Part shown: piece by piece, positions 36,446 through 47,100 of the stretch
Layout: the number at the start of each line of letters is the position of its first letter
How positions within the stretch are numbered: position 1 is the stretch's first letter
Assembly: GCF_002288925.2 (NCBI RefSeq)
Contig: NW_022098031.1
Coordinates: forward strand, 2,015,159 to 2,079,158
Reading direction: 5' to 3'
DNA length: 64,000 bases
Origin: Delphinapterus leucas
Lineage: Eukaryota; Chordata; Mammalia; Artiodactyla; Monodontidae
Notes under the pieces: model-generated
Seen by the model: only the letters and a program-made list of their open reading frames with translations
Database searches by the model: none
What the model was told of the DNA's origin: nothing
Made by a program: the position numbers and the translations under genes

Positions 36446-37614
36446 ACAGTTAATACCTATAAACCCTACTCATAGAGGCGACAGGTGAGGCAATGCTCAC
36501 AGGCCGCATTACACAGTCACGTACACAAGCTCATGTTCAAATAGTAGCAGAGACCCTCTACTAAAGGTGCACAAACCCAGAAACTTATTTTCTGGAATTC
36601 AGTTTCTTCCATTCTCCTGTAAATTTTCTAAGTCTCTTCCCAGTATTTCTGATTGTCTAACAGATCTCTATATCCCCCCTCTTAGGCTGATTTAATCTCT
36701 CTTTTGCCTACTGATTTCATTAATTTTCCAGCACAGTCTCTGAATCAGATATGTTTACATCTGAGCTCTATTTTTTTTTCTCATAAAACTTTCTTTCTCT
36801 GGGTCTCATTTATCCTAGACACATCCTGTTCTCCTTCCTGTTTATTTCACTTCACACACTACCTATAATCTCCAGCTAGGCTGTGGAACACTCAAATGCA
36901 TTAATCACATCTTATTCATCTGAAAAATTCTAATATCGAATTCAGTTACTGTCACTTAGCAAAGGCAATTCAAATAATCCTTGTGATATTAGCTATTCTT
37001 CCTCTCTATATTCCAATTTATATTTTTTAGACCTGTAAGCCCAGAAATATAGGTATTTTCCCCAGGAAATTTTTCATTTATATCTTGGTTCATAGGCCAA
37101 TGATTAATTTCAAAGTTATAAAAACATAGTATAAAATTGTAGGCCACTGTTAAGACATTTCATTTCCAAATTAAGAGGCACTGGAGCACATAGGTTAAGA
37201 GCCTACAAGTATAAACATGAATATGCACATAAATGATTACTACCGTATGAAAAAGTTTCACGAGTGGTTCCTCTTGCATTTAGTGCCCACTTTAACCAAC
37301 TACTATGTCTAAGAAAACACAGTCATGTACTTTTATTCATCCTATATTTTGAAGTAGAAAATGTGGATTAAAAGGAAAAAAGTCTCTCAAAGAAAGAAGC
37401 AGGTCAGCTAAGTCATAGGCACTAATAGAACAGTGAGTTAAGAATGATTTCTAGATATAATTTATTTTCCTAATCAGGGAAAAAAAAAAAAACTTCCAAC
37501 ACATGTCACTCAAAAAAAAATCTTCTCAGGAATCACAGAATATAAATGTTATATGTATTCTTAAAGATCATATAGGCCCGTTATTTTCAAAGTATCCTCA
37601 TTTACAGATGCACA
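36446..37614. other. No recognised feature
   Basis: Unassigned. Part of 36600-36900 is pyrimidine-rich, but no exon structure is evident. Confidence 0.4.
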
Positions 37615-38030
37615 AATGAATCTTGACTGAGTATGTGTCTCATAGCACGCGCTGTCATAGGTGCTGAGAGCCCATGGAGAAGAAAGCAGATGTCCTTGAC
37701 CTAATTAAGGGTGGGGAAGAAACATCTTATAGGTCCAAGCAAAAATATATACAATGTTCAGTTAGGGATAACTTCTGTGCATTAAAAGCAGTTATTTAAA
37801 TATGTATTAAATATGGAGGGACTTGGTACAGGTATGGCTGCTCTCAGTAAAGTGGTCAAGGTAAGAGGATCTAAGAAAATGACATTCTCATCCAAATAAT
37901 GAGAACTGATTGGCCCCGTAAAGATCTAAGGGAGGTGATTTCCAGGTAGAATGGGCAGGGCAAGAGCAAAAGCCCAGAGAGGAGACAGTCATGGTTCATG
38001 AAGGTAAAATGGCTGTTATCCAGGTCTGCT
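37615..38030 (-). repeat. L2 LINE fragment, antisense
   Basis: GCTGTCATAGGTGCTGAGAG and ATGTCCTTGACCTAATTAAGG match the reverse 3' untranslated part. GAATGGGCAGGGCAAGAGCAAAAGCCCAGAG further right matches the antisense L2 coding flank. It is old and interrupted. Confidence 0.6.
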
Positions 38031-38959
38031 GAATTTAAGTCCACAATAAATATATGTAAGATTATGATATTTTAGGCTGTGGTTTTCCCTAAGCTAACAA
38101 GAAACATGAAGTTACTGGAAATCATGGTGTGTGTGTGTGTGTAATTCTCATCTGTGATGAGAGATAATCCTCATTACAGCCAGCTTAAGTTTGTTGGGCT
38201 ATGGTTTTCTTTCACTTCCAGAAGCAACTAATTTTTATGTGATACTCCAGATTTCGTTCTTCCAGTGGCCATTTAAAAAAGGGTATTGTAGAGAGAGGGT
38301 GAAGTATTTTGAGTGTACAGTGGATATATTTTTGGTGACATCATTTGTCCTGATTTTAAAGCCAATGTCTCTTGTAGTAGACATGGATGGTTACCTTCCT
38401 TAGACAGCCTAGCTTTTTTAAAATTAATGATGGAATCTTGGTTATAAGAAATGACACATTTGTCTTATCAATTTAGATAATACTATTTCCTTTTGCAAGG
38501 GGTGGGCATTTGATATTGCTCTGGACAAGAGACATGGGGGAATCTGTTGGTAAGTTTCTGGAAAAAATTTTGCTCCCCAATCAGAAGAGAGAGCTAACTT
38601 TTTGGCTGCACATTCTTCTTTCCTTTACCCTGCTTTCTCTGTTGCCACTTGAAGACATGATGCTCGGATGGCTGCACTGACACTGCATACCTGGCGGCCA
38701 GGCCAAGAGACTCTCATAGAGGCTGACCCAGGGTTTTTACAACAATTATCTGCTGAGTTATCTAACTCTAAAATTAAACTTAATAAACAGACATGGTAAA
38801 GTGACAAAACAAATGTCAGTAATATTTATTTTTAAGCAGCTTCTGGTAAGGTGTTCTTTAATTTGCTGCTGAGAGCATCCTAGTTAATACAAATCTTCTT
38901 TTGATATTTCCATCCCAGTCATTTCTCCTGGGGCCCAGCCTCCTGCACCTGAGCCTTTT
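38031..38959. repeat. Unassigned ancient repeat material, with (GT)n at 38129-38142
   Basis: The text at 38150-38230 (AATCCTCATTACAGCCAG, GGGCTATGGTTTTCTTTCACTTCC) and at 38540-38720 (GGGGGAATCTGTTGG, GCCAGGCCAAGAG) is reminiscent of old mammalian interspersed repeats that I cannot name with certainty. The 45-base block at 38355-38400 recurs at 40951-41000. A minus-strand frame of 60 codons at 38625-38807 is chance. Confidence 0.35.
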
Positions 38960-39925
38960 TGTCATCCCTTGAAAGTCCAATGAGAATCTCAAACCTACTA
39001 TGTAAAAAATAAAACTCTATTTATCCTCCCTTATTGGATCCTGTTTTGGATCATCCCCATCATTGTGAATGACTTTACCAAGCTGTTGAAGGCAAAAATC
39101 TAGGATAATTCTTAACTTTTTTCCTCTTATTCTCCATAACCAATCTATCAACAGGTCATATAAGTTCCACTTTGAAAATATGTCTCAAGTCTTTTTACTT
39201 TTCCCCTTTATACTTCCATGAGCCTAATCAAAGCTACTAACCCTCTGATAGCTTTCTCACCTGCACTGCTGCAATAACTTCCTTCTGGTCTTTCTGCCTG
39301 TACTTTTGACACCTAAATATACATTCTCCACAGAAATAGGAATGAATTTCTAGAATAGTCAGTCATTGCATGGCATTTTCCCACTGAACACCCTCCAACG
39401 GTCTTCCATTACACTTGGCATAAAATCCAAACTCCCTGCCATTTCCCACAAGGCCCTGCGTGACCAGGTTTCCACCTAACTCTTCAACTTTATCACCAAG
39501 CACATCCCTTCTCTCACCCTTCATTGGCCTCCTAGTTATTTTGTTTCCTTGTTCCTTCTACCTTCTCTTTTCCAGGAGATGTTGTCAAGACTCTCTCCCT
39601 TGCATCCTTTGGGGTTCTACATAAAGTCATCTTCTCAGTGAGGCCATCTCTGAACAACCTATATACATTTCACCCCCACATACATGTTACACTCACATTT
39701 CCTCCTTAACACATGTCACTAACATGTTTTACATCTTATGTGTATATCTTGTTTGTCATCTGTTTCCCCAGTAGAACATAAGCTCCCCGAGGGCAGGAGT
39801 TTGGTTTATTTTGCTCACTGATACATTCCCCAGTACCAGGTATAATGCTTGACACCTTGTAGATGTTCAAGAAATACTTGTTGGATAAGTTAATTGATAA
39901 GTGACTGACTGAATGGGGGATGGCA
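38960..39925 (+). repeat. L2 LINE, nearly 1 kb of the 3' half
   Basis: Sense L2 in order: GAGAATCTCAAACC and ATAAAACTC, then a CTTAACTTTTTTCCTC block, CAATCTATCAACAGGTCATA, TGCTGCAATAACTTCCTTCTGG, CTCCAACGGTCTTCC, AAACTCCCTGCCATTTCCCACAAGGCCC, AGAACATAAGCTCCCCGAGGGCAGG, and a terminal GAAATACTTGTTGGATAAG. It is the longest L2 in the window. No frame survives in the reverse transcriptase part. Confidence 0.82.
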
Positions 39926-40071
39926 ACTAGTCTGACTTCTCGACCACATAGGATAGTACTCAGAACAGTAAACTTTGGTTGAATAAATGAACAGTTTGTA
40001 ATAGAAGGTGAAACATCCCTCCACAGTTCCATTACCTCTTTCACCTGGCATGATAGCTCATGGGCTGGCTC

Positions 40072-40285
40072 CTGTTGAGGATTTTTGCATCTCTGCTCAT
40101 GAGAGATATTGGTCTGCAATATTCTTTTCTTGTAATGTCTTTCTAGTTTTGGTATTAGGGTAACGTGGGCCTCAGAATGAGTTAGGAAGAGATTTTAGAG
40201 AATTGCTATAATTTCTCTCTTAAATGTTTGGTCAAATACACTAGTGAACCCATGTGGGCCTGGTATATACTGGCTTTTTAGGGTC
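40072..40285 (-). repeat. Older L1 ORF2 scrap, antisense
   Basis: TGTTGAGGATTTTTGCATCT, GAGATATTGGTCTGCAAT, GGTATTAGGGTAACGTGGGCCTC and GAACCCATGTGGGCCTGG follow the antisense ORF2 fingers/palm region, as at 3.1-3.35 kb and 33.1-33.35 kb, but with many more differences. It is an older, diverged insertion. Confidence 0.8.
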
Positions 40286-40854
40286 CATTTTATAAATCCC
40301 TAATGCAAAGTGAATATTAAACAGTAATTAGATATGCAGAGTACTATAGGCTCTGGTAAAGTTTTATATCCCATTAAAGACCAGTAGCAGGGGCAGGTCA
40401 TGTATAGTCCTATGGGTTCTAGTAAGGACCTTATATACTTGTCCAGGATAAGGATATAACTAAATGATATAATAAGAAATGAGTAAAACAATGAGCCCAT
40501 AATCCTTCATCTAGCCTGAAAAATCTGTGTTTCTTGATTTCTTTTTTTTTTAATATCTTAAAGAATCCAGTGTTCTGGGCATAGCCTAAGAAGTTCTTTA
40601 ACCAACATGTGATCTCATGATTCCATCAGCCTCAGATCCCTCCTCCTAAGTGATAGATATATCTTTCTGTCCAGAAAAAAAGAGTACTATTTAAAATAAA
40701 AATATAATTTATGAATGCCTATTTTGCTTGAAGACGGCACAAACTTATTAAAAGAAACATCTCAGGTCAAAGGAAGCACAGAAAGTCATTCTGAGTATCT
40801 TAGGGCTGTAGACTTAGTGCTTTTGAAAAATGTAAATAAATATATTCACAAAAG
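40286..40854. other. No recognised feature
   Basis: Nothing nameable between the L1 scrap and the purine-rich microsatellite. Confidence 0.4.
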
Positions 40855-40908
40855 CAAGAAAAAGAAAGAAAGAAAGAAGGAAAGAAAGAAAGAAAGAAAG
40901 GAAGAAAC
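40855..40908. repeat. (GAAA)n purine microsatellite
   Basis: Imperfect AAAG/GAAA tetranucleotide array with two GGAA variants. It is entirely purine on this strand. Confidence 0.93.
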
Positions 40909-42035
40909 ATACATTTCAGAAAGTCTGCCTTCACATTTGCCATGATCATGTGACTTTAAAGCCAATGTCTCCTGTAGCAGACATGGATGGTGTCTGCCTT
41001 CCTAGTGTTCTTTGAGGAATGCTTCCTGGTGCACAAACTGGCTCTAAAGACAGACCCCAAAACGTGTTAACAAAATACTCTGAAGAGCAGCAGCATTTCT
41101 GAAATCCAAGGTGACCACAGTGAAGGACGACATTCATTTGAATATAAATTTCAGTACATGAGCTTTTTTGAAAAAAAGAAGTTTTGTTATTTCATGATCA
41201 CACTTTATAAAATTTTAGTATTTATTCATTCTGCATTGTGGTTTTTTCTGAAAAAAGAAATATCAGAAACACTGAGGCAGTTTTCCACCTATATTCAGAA
41301 ACTGATAATGCTGATGGCATTTTTGGAAAAAAGAAAGCTATGTATTTAATCCTTCATGTGTGTATGGAAAACATGAAGGAAAAACCACTCATCACAGTCC
41401 AGAATCTTATTATAAAGAGACATATGAACAAATATATATTCAGTTTTGTGAACTAAATTTCTGCGTTCATACCAAGCAAGTGGATGATTTATATTCCACA
41501 AGCTAAAAAATGTAGTTTCAGGATACGAATAGAAAGCCTTTCTTACTGTGGAAGAGTGATTTTTCCCTTTTAGAAGAAATCTGAATTTCATTATATATAA
41601 AAAAGAACTGTAAGTATTAGAAACCTAATAACTTTTACTCTTCATAGAACTGTTAATCAATACAATTAAATTTTACTTTCTGAACAATAAATAACAGGCA
41701 GAGGCAATTTTTAGTCATTACAATGTGTTAGCTGAAACTTTGCAAAAATTGTTGTAACCATGTAATTAACTATTTGTTTCATTTTTTAGAAAAAGAAAAA
41801 CTACAAACGTAAAAAAATTTTGGAAAAATACAATAGATTTATTTAAACTGTCATATGTTCTAAAGTATCAAAGATCTACAAACTAAATGGTGTATTAGAG
41901 ATACATAAAAAGAAACTGGAATAAATGATAGCAATATAAATTCAACTTTATGGGAAAAACAAAGATTATTTTTTATAAGGTCAGATGTATGCATATAAAT
42001 CATCTTCCCTATTCACCAGAGACATTTCTTTCAGT
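40909..42035. other. Mostly unrecognised; contains second copy of the 38.36-kb block
   Basis: At 40951-41000 the text AAAGCCAATGTCTCCTGTAG and AGACATGGATGGT repeats the 38355-38400 block. The rest, up to the SINE, is AT-rich with no supportable gene. Confidence 0.4.
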
Positions 42036-42051
42036 ATAAAAACACAAACTG
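42036..42051. repeat. SINE target-site duplication, left copy
   Basis: ATAAAAACACAAACTG, repeated exactly at 42389-42404. Confidence 0.95.
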
Positions 42052-42388
42052 GGCTTCCCTGGTGGCACAGTGGTTACGAATCCACCTGCCAATGCAGGGG
42101 ACACGGGTTCGAGCCCTGGTCCGGGAAGATCCCACATGCCGCGGAGCAACTAAGCCTGTGCACCACAACTACTGAGCCTGCGCTCTAGAGCCCACAAGCC
42201 ACAACTACTGAAGCCCGCGCGCCTAGAGCCCAAGCTCCACAACAAGAGAGGCCACCGCAATCAGAAACCGGCACACTGCAATGAAGCGTAGCCCTCACTC
42301 GCTGCAACTAGAGAAATCCACGCTGGCTCAGCAACAAAGACCCAATGCAGCCAAAAATAAATAATAAATAAATAAATTAATTAATAAA
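42052..42388 (+). mobile_element. CHR-type SINE, long form
   Basis: Full-length sense SINE. It has GGCTTCCCTGGTGGCACAGTGG (A-box region), GGGTTCGAGCCC (B box), three ACTACTGA-type repeats in the body, AATGCAGCCAAAAATAAATA and an (AATA)n tail. The exact 16-bp duplication on both sides marks it as comparatively recent. Confidence 0.95.
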
Positions 42389-42404
42389 ATAAAAACACAA
42401 ACTG
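42389..42404. repeat. SINE target-site duplication, right copy
   Basis: Exact copy of 42036-42051. Confidence 0.95.
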
Positions 42405-43707
42405 TTAGATTTTTGGTTTGAAAATTCTTGCCTGTATAAAAGAAACTGGTGGGAAAACACTACCCTGCCCATTCACAACATAATGCAATCAGAGAAGATT
42501 AAATAAGTGTAAGACAGTAGTCCATGTGAAAAGCAGGCAGGAGTCCATACAATTTTTAAAGTTTTATGTAATTTTTCCTCCCTTTGTGTTCTTTTAAATT
42601 TTCTCCTTCCCCCAAAGGTGCTTTTATAAAGAAAAGAACGAGGGTGTCGGTAAGTAAAAATAGATTAATGTAAATTTTCCTAACCACAGAGAATTTCTAT
42701 TGGATGAACACTTTTTGAAATTATTTCCTTTGTTGATTTCAGTAGATTCTGTAAGACATTTTGCATCCAAAATAAACTTGAAGCATAATGACCATATATC
42801 AGTTTATAAGCCTTATTCAAGGGTCTAAATTATAAAACAATTTCCTTACATTTATACTCAGAAGTAAAACAGCAGTACATAAAAACCTCCAATATTTTTA
42901 GAATTAAAAATTCTAAAATAACATACAGAATTTATTATCTGTCCTCCACCTGGAATGTTCCCATTTTATGAAGGGGGTTTGTGAGGGATGGTGAGCGGAT
43001 GACTCTATCTCTGTAGGAGCACTTCCTTGAATACCATCACAGAATGATCATTTCTCCTTCTATACAACATCAAAACAACCACGAAACCCAAACGATTAAT
43101 CTGGTCATTCTCTGGACTTGGCTGCCATCTTGACAGGAGTTATTTTGGAAACGGATTTTTTTTGGGGGTGGGGGAAGATTATGTTTTTGGACTCTCCTGT
43201 TGCTCATTCAATGTAATAACAAAGTCATAAAATAACTTATCACCTAGAAAATTGTAATGTTGTGCTTCTACTTCAGGAAACCTTTGGGTTGATTACCCTA
43301 AGCCTTCCAAATACAGTGTCAAAACTTATCTATCAATATACATATACGAGAATTGGGAAGTGTTATAAACATGTATTTCTTTACTGTCAGGCAGAACTGT
43401 ATAAAATTTTTCACAAAAGACAAATTTCTGTCTTTTCAATAAATTCAAGAACAGAATTTCAACATTCTCTTCTGTAGAACATCACATCATCTCATCTGCT
43501 ATTCTTTCCGACAATTTAAACACTTTTCTCCCTTTTGGGCCTTGGTGTCTGACCTTTCTTGTAATGGCCTATATTTACTTTAAATCCACATCTGATGCTT
43601 CTCTTTTTCTCATTTTAACATCTTGAAATTTCTTTAGTCTTTTCTGACAAGGTGATGTCTCAAACCTTAAATAATTTTAGTTTTGTTGCTGTTTCTCAAT
43701 TTATTTT
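42405..43707. other. No recognised feature
   Basis: No gene or named repeat supported. The 71-codon frame at 43262-43477 shows no motif. Confidence 0.4.
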
Positions 43708-43715
43708 AATTCTTT

Positions 43716-43870
43716 TATTTTTAAATATATTTTATTGAAGTATAGTTGATTTACAATGTTGTGTTAGTTTCTGCTGTACAGCAAAGTGATTCAGTTATGC
43801 AAATATATTATTTTTCATATTCTTTTCCATTATGGTTTATTACAGGATAATGAATATAGTTCCCTCTGTT
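43716..43870 (-). mobile_element. 5'-truncated L1 3' end (antisense), inserted in another L1 tail
   Basis: An L1 3' untranslated region in antisense orientation, with TTGAAGTATAGTTGATTTAC, GTGTTAGTTTCTGCTGTACAGC and GTGATTCAGTTATGCAAATATA. Its complement closely matches 57.7-57.87 kb. Flanks of the type AATTCTTTTATTTTTAAA (about 43708-43725) and AAATCTTTATTTTTAAAA (43871-43888) look like an imperfect target duplication in the T-rich tail of the next L1. Confidence 0.8.
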
Positions 43871-44100
43871 AAATCTTTATTTTTAAAATTTTTATTAGAT
43901 CAGAGTTGATTTATACTGTTGTGTTAGTTTCAGGTGTACAGAAAAATGAATCAGTTATACATATAGATATATCCATTCTTTCTTAGATTCTTTTCCCATA
44001 TATGCCATTACAGAGTATTGAGTAGAGTTCCCTGTGCTATACAGTAGGTCCTTATTAGTTATCTGTTTTTTATATAGTAGTGTGTATATGTCAGTCCTTG
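43871..44100 (-). mobile_element. Second 5'-truncated L1 3' end (antisense)
   Basis: A second L1 3' untranslated segment in the same orientation follows directly: GTTGTGTTAGTTTCAGGTGTACAG, AATGAATCAGTTATACATATA, GAGTTCCCTGTGCTATACAGTAGG. It differs from the first enough to be another, older insertion rather than a tandem copy. It fades out near 44100. Confidence 0.8.
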
Positions 44101-45256
44101 TATTAGTTCTTGATGTTGTGTTTCAATTATGGATCTAAATTAGAACTAGGCTCTCTAATACAGTGATCTGTCCAGCAATATTCTTATGTTTCTATTTGAA
44201 TATCTTAGAATAATGCTGGTTTTTAATAGTAGCATATTGCCAGCTCTTCAGCTGTTTTAAACCAAAAACTCCATCTAATTTTCTACATATTTGATAGCAA
44301 ATTTTAATTCGTCTTTGTAGTATGTTCCTTTCATGAATATGTTTTAATACTTTCCTATTAAATTCATCCGTTATGTTTCCTAATTTCTGATCATCATAAT
44401 AAATAAACACATTAGCTTCAAGAATTAAATAGAATGAGAATGTTTATATATCATTGTATGGATAGGATGCCCTGAGTTTTTAATTATCTTAGTAAATTCT
44501 GTCCAGGGCATAAGAAAACATCACAGGCACAAGTAGGGGTATAATTGATCTGTGAATGTTTTATCTAATTTAAGGGGTAGATAAGTTACTAATGCAAATT
44601 TCTTTGTCTTAGTATTTGGTCTGTCTCTAGTTCTTAAGGCTTTGTCCTGGGTAAAACCACACTCTTGCTAAACCCCTCAGTCATTAGGTCTGTTCCTATG
44701 CTAGTTCCTAGTGCCCTTCCATCTTCTTCACAGAGTCACTTTATTACATGAAGAAGTTGTTAATTATCATAAGCTGTCTGACAAGAACTTACTCCAATTA
44801 CCCCTACAGTCTTTTTTATCTCTAGCTCAGCTATTCTATAATTACTAAGTGTGCTTGGCACAAAGATGGTTTATAGGTTTAACTGTTGATTATTTATATA
44901 TCTCTCACACTATTACAGAATAGTTGAGCAAGATAAGCATTTACATGTGTACACATTTAAATGTCTGGATGTGCATTTTGAAATGCAATAGTTTACATTT
45001 AATGATGGGTCGAGAATGATAACAATGATTTTAGGAGAACATAAAGGTTTTACATTTGAAGTTCCTGTTCAGAAGAATGGCAATGTTACATACTAGCTAA
45101 CTGAAGAAGTAAATGATCAGGACAGTGCAGTTTCTGTATTTTAGGCTACTTAACTATCTATCAAAAAGGCACCTCTCTTATGCTATTAAAATTTCAACCT
45201 TTTGACACATAAAGATATGTCAGCAATGAACTTGGTCTGTAACAATACGCTATTGA
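44101..45256. other. No recognised feature
   Basis: AT-rich sequence without a recognised repeat or gene. It may contain decayed L1 but I cannot show it. Confidence 0.35.
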
Positions 45257-45634
45257 TGATGTCTTTTCAAAAAATTATTATTTATTTATTATTTATTTTT
45301 GTCTGCGTTGGGTCTTGGTTGCTGTGTGCAGGCTTTCTCTGGTTGCCATGAGCAGGGGCTACTCTTCGTTGTGGTGCACGGGCCTCTCATTGCAGTGGCT
45401 TCTCTTGTTGTGGAGCATGGGCTCTAGGTATGCGGACTTCAGTAGCTGTGGCACGCAGAATCAGTAGTTGTGGCTCGCGGGCTCTAGAGTGCAGGCTCAG
45501 TAGTTGCGGCACACGGGCTTAGTTGCTCCGCGGCATGTGGGATCTTCCCAGACCAGGGCTCGAACCTGTGTCCCCTGCGTTGGCAGATGGATTCTCAACC
45601 ACTGCACCACCAGGGAAGCCCAGTGATGTCTTTT
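45257..45634 (-). mobile_element. CHR-type SINE, long form, with target duplications
   Basis: The antisense long-form SINE occupies about 45268-45623. The (ATTT)n tail is at the left, then GGCTGCG-like and GGGTCTTGGTTGC segments, ACTCTTCGTTGTGG, repeated CAGTAGTTGTGG units, and the head GGGATCTTCCCAGACC ending in CCACCAGGGAAGCCC at the right. The duplication TGATGTCTTTT lies at 45257-45267 and 45624-45634. Confidence 0.93.
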
Positions 45635-45771
45635 TAGTTTAGTGAATCCTAGAATAACCAAGTTTTCAAGGGTGAAAACCAGGGTTTCACCAAAATGCAG
45701 ATAATATATATTTTGTTACTCAAAATTATTTATGAGTGGTGAACTTCTTTAATCATTTTCTGAAAAAGTAC

Positions 45772-45817
45772 ATTGATTTTGCTGTCATTATTGAAAAATA
45801 ATGACAGCAAAATCAAT
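45772..45817. repeat. Perfect 21-bp inverted repeat, 4-nt loop
   Basis: The left arm 45772-45792 and right arm 45797-45817 are exact reverse complements, separated by GAAA. The right arm begins AATAATGACAGCAAAATC. The pairing stops abruptly on the outer side (C opposite T). It can fold into a long cruciform or RNA hairpin. It is not the MADE1/mariner palindrome. Confidence 0.95.
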
Positions 45818-45827
45818 TCATAGTTTA

Positions 45828-45853
45828 TATAAATATGGAATATAAATATGGAA
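45828..45853. repeat. 13-bp perfect tandem duplication
   Basis: TATAAATATGGAA occurs twice back to back at 45828-45840 and 45841-45853, eleven bases after the hairpin. Confidence 0.92.
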
Positions 45854-47100
45854 CTTGCTAGTTATTTCCCTTCAACACATGAAATTATTTTTTGCACTGT
45901 CATCTTGTCTATTGTAGTTGACGAGATATCTATTATTTTTTCCTTGCTCCTTTATATGTTGGTCGTTCTAATTGATTTTTAAGATCTTGCACTATCTTTG
46001 GAGTTCTGTGGCTTTGGTAAAATGTTTATGTTTGAATTTGTTTTTCCTTATCTGGTTTGTGGCTGGGAATGATTTTCTATATGGTATTAATGGCTTTCTT
46101 CAAATATGGAAAATTCTCGGCTATTATCTTGTAACTAACCATCTAGAATTCTTAATAGATATTGGTGTGCTTTCTCATTTTATTCCTCTATGTCTCTTAA
46201 GTTTTCCATCTCTTAACATTCTGTGCTCATTCTAGAAAATTTCTTCAGATGTAATTCACAGTCCATTAATATCATCTTAGGTCATTTCTCTTTTCATCCT
46301 AAAAGTTTTCATTAAATTTTTTAATTTGAAAACTATATTTTTCTTTTCTATGAGTATTTGGTTCTTTTTCAGATCTGCTAATCTGTTTTCATAGTGTCTT
46401 ACTGTTGGTTTCTATTTCTTCCTTCTTTACTTTTATAATTTTTTAAATGATTCGTTTATGCTTTTTTTCATATTGTTAAGCTATCTCAAAACTTTAGGAT
46501 TTGAATGCTCTTGCTTATGGTGCCTCATTATGCTTTGCTATGTTGGATAATTCTCATGTGTGGTTTTATCATTATTCATTTAATTGTAAACTCATTTTAG
46601 TTTTTTTTTTTTTTCTTAAAGAGTACTGTGTGTCCTGGTTCAGACATGTTTCCATACAGAATTGTAGGTTCCCATTAGTTTATATAAATTACATTTGGAG
46701 GATTCATGCACTGTGAATAATATACATTCAAGCCCCATACTGACATATGCCAAAGCCTGGTGATTTGATTTGTCACAGTAGAACTATTTTTTTCCCTGTA
46801 TTTCATCTAGGTTCCTAGGCAGATAAGCTCTACTCACTTCCCTGGATCAGTGGGTGCAATTTTCTTGCTGCTTCATCAAGAAGGAAGCAGCTCTTCGCCG
46901 ATCCTGAATTTATGTGAGAATTTCAGTTCCAGATCTCGAACCTGCTTAGACCCAAGTCCTGTAGTCATTAGAGACTTGATAAAGGACCGACCTCTCCCTA
47001 CTCAGTCATGACATCAGCTCTTCGTCTTTCTACTCTGCCTTCGAGCTCTCCTTCTTTTCTGACGCTTGAGGATTTTCAGGGTTTTAATGTGCTGTTGATC
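45854..47100 (-). repeat. Probable ancient L1 5'/ORF1 region, antisense
   Basis: The text around 46240-46480 (TTCATTAAATTTTTTAATTTG, GAGTATTTGGTTCTTTTTCAG, TTTCATAGTGTCTTACTG) resembles antisense ORF1 coiled-coil sequence of old mammalian L1s. 46600-47080 becomes GC-richer like an L1 5' region. No frame is preserved and the match is from memory of style, so this is tentative. Confidence 0.35.

Noticed and set aside
39736..40119. 127-codon minus-strand frame
   Set aside because: It crosses from an L2 3' end into an L1 scrap, two unrelated repeats, so it cannot be a real protein.
40855..40908. Possible short repeat array (CRISPR-like)
   Set aside because: It is a (GAAA)n microsatellite with no spacers. 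No CRISPR-like repeat-spacer pattern exists in the window.
45772..45817. MADE1-type mariner palindrome or microRNA precursor
   Set aside because: The arm sequence does not match MADE1, no TA duplication is evident, and perfect arms with a 4-nt loop are atypical of microRNA precursors. It is kept as an unexplained hairpin instead.
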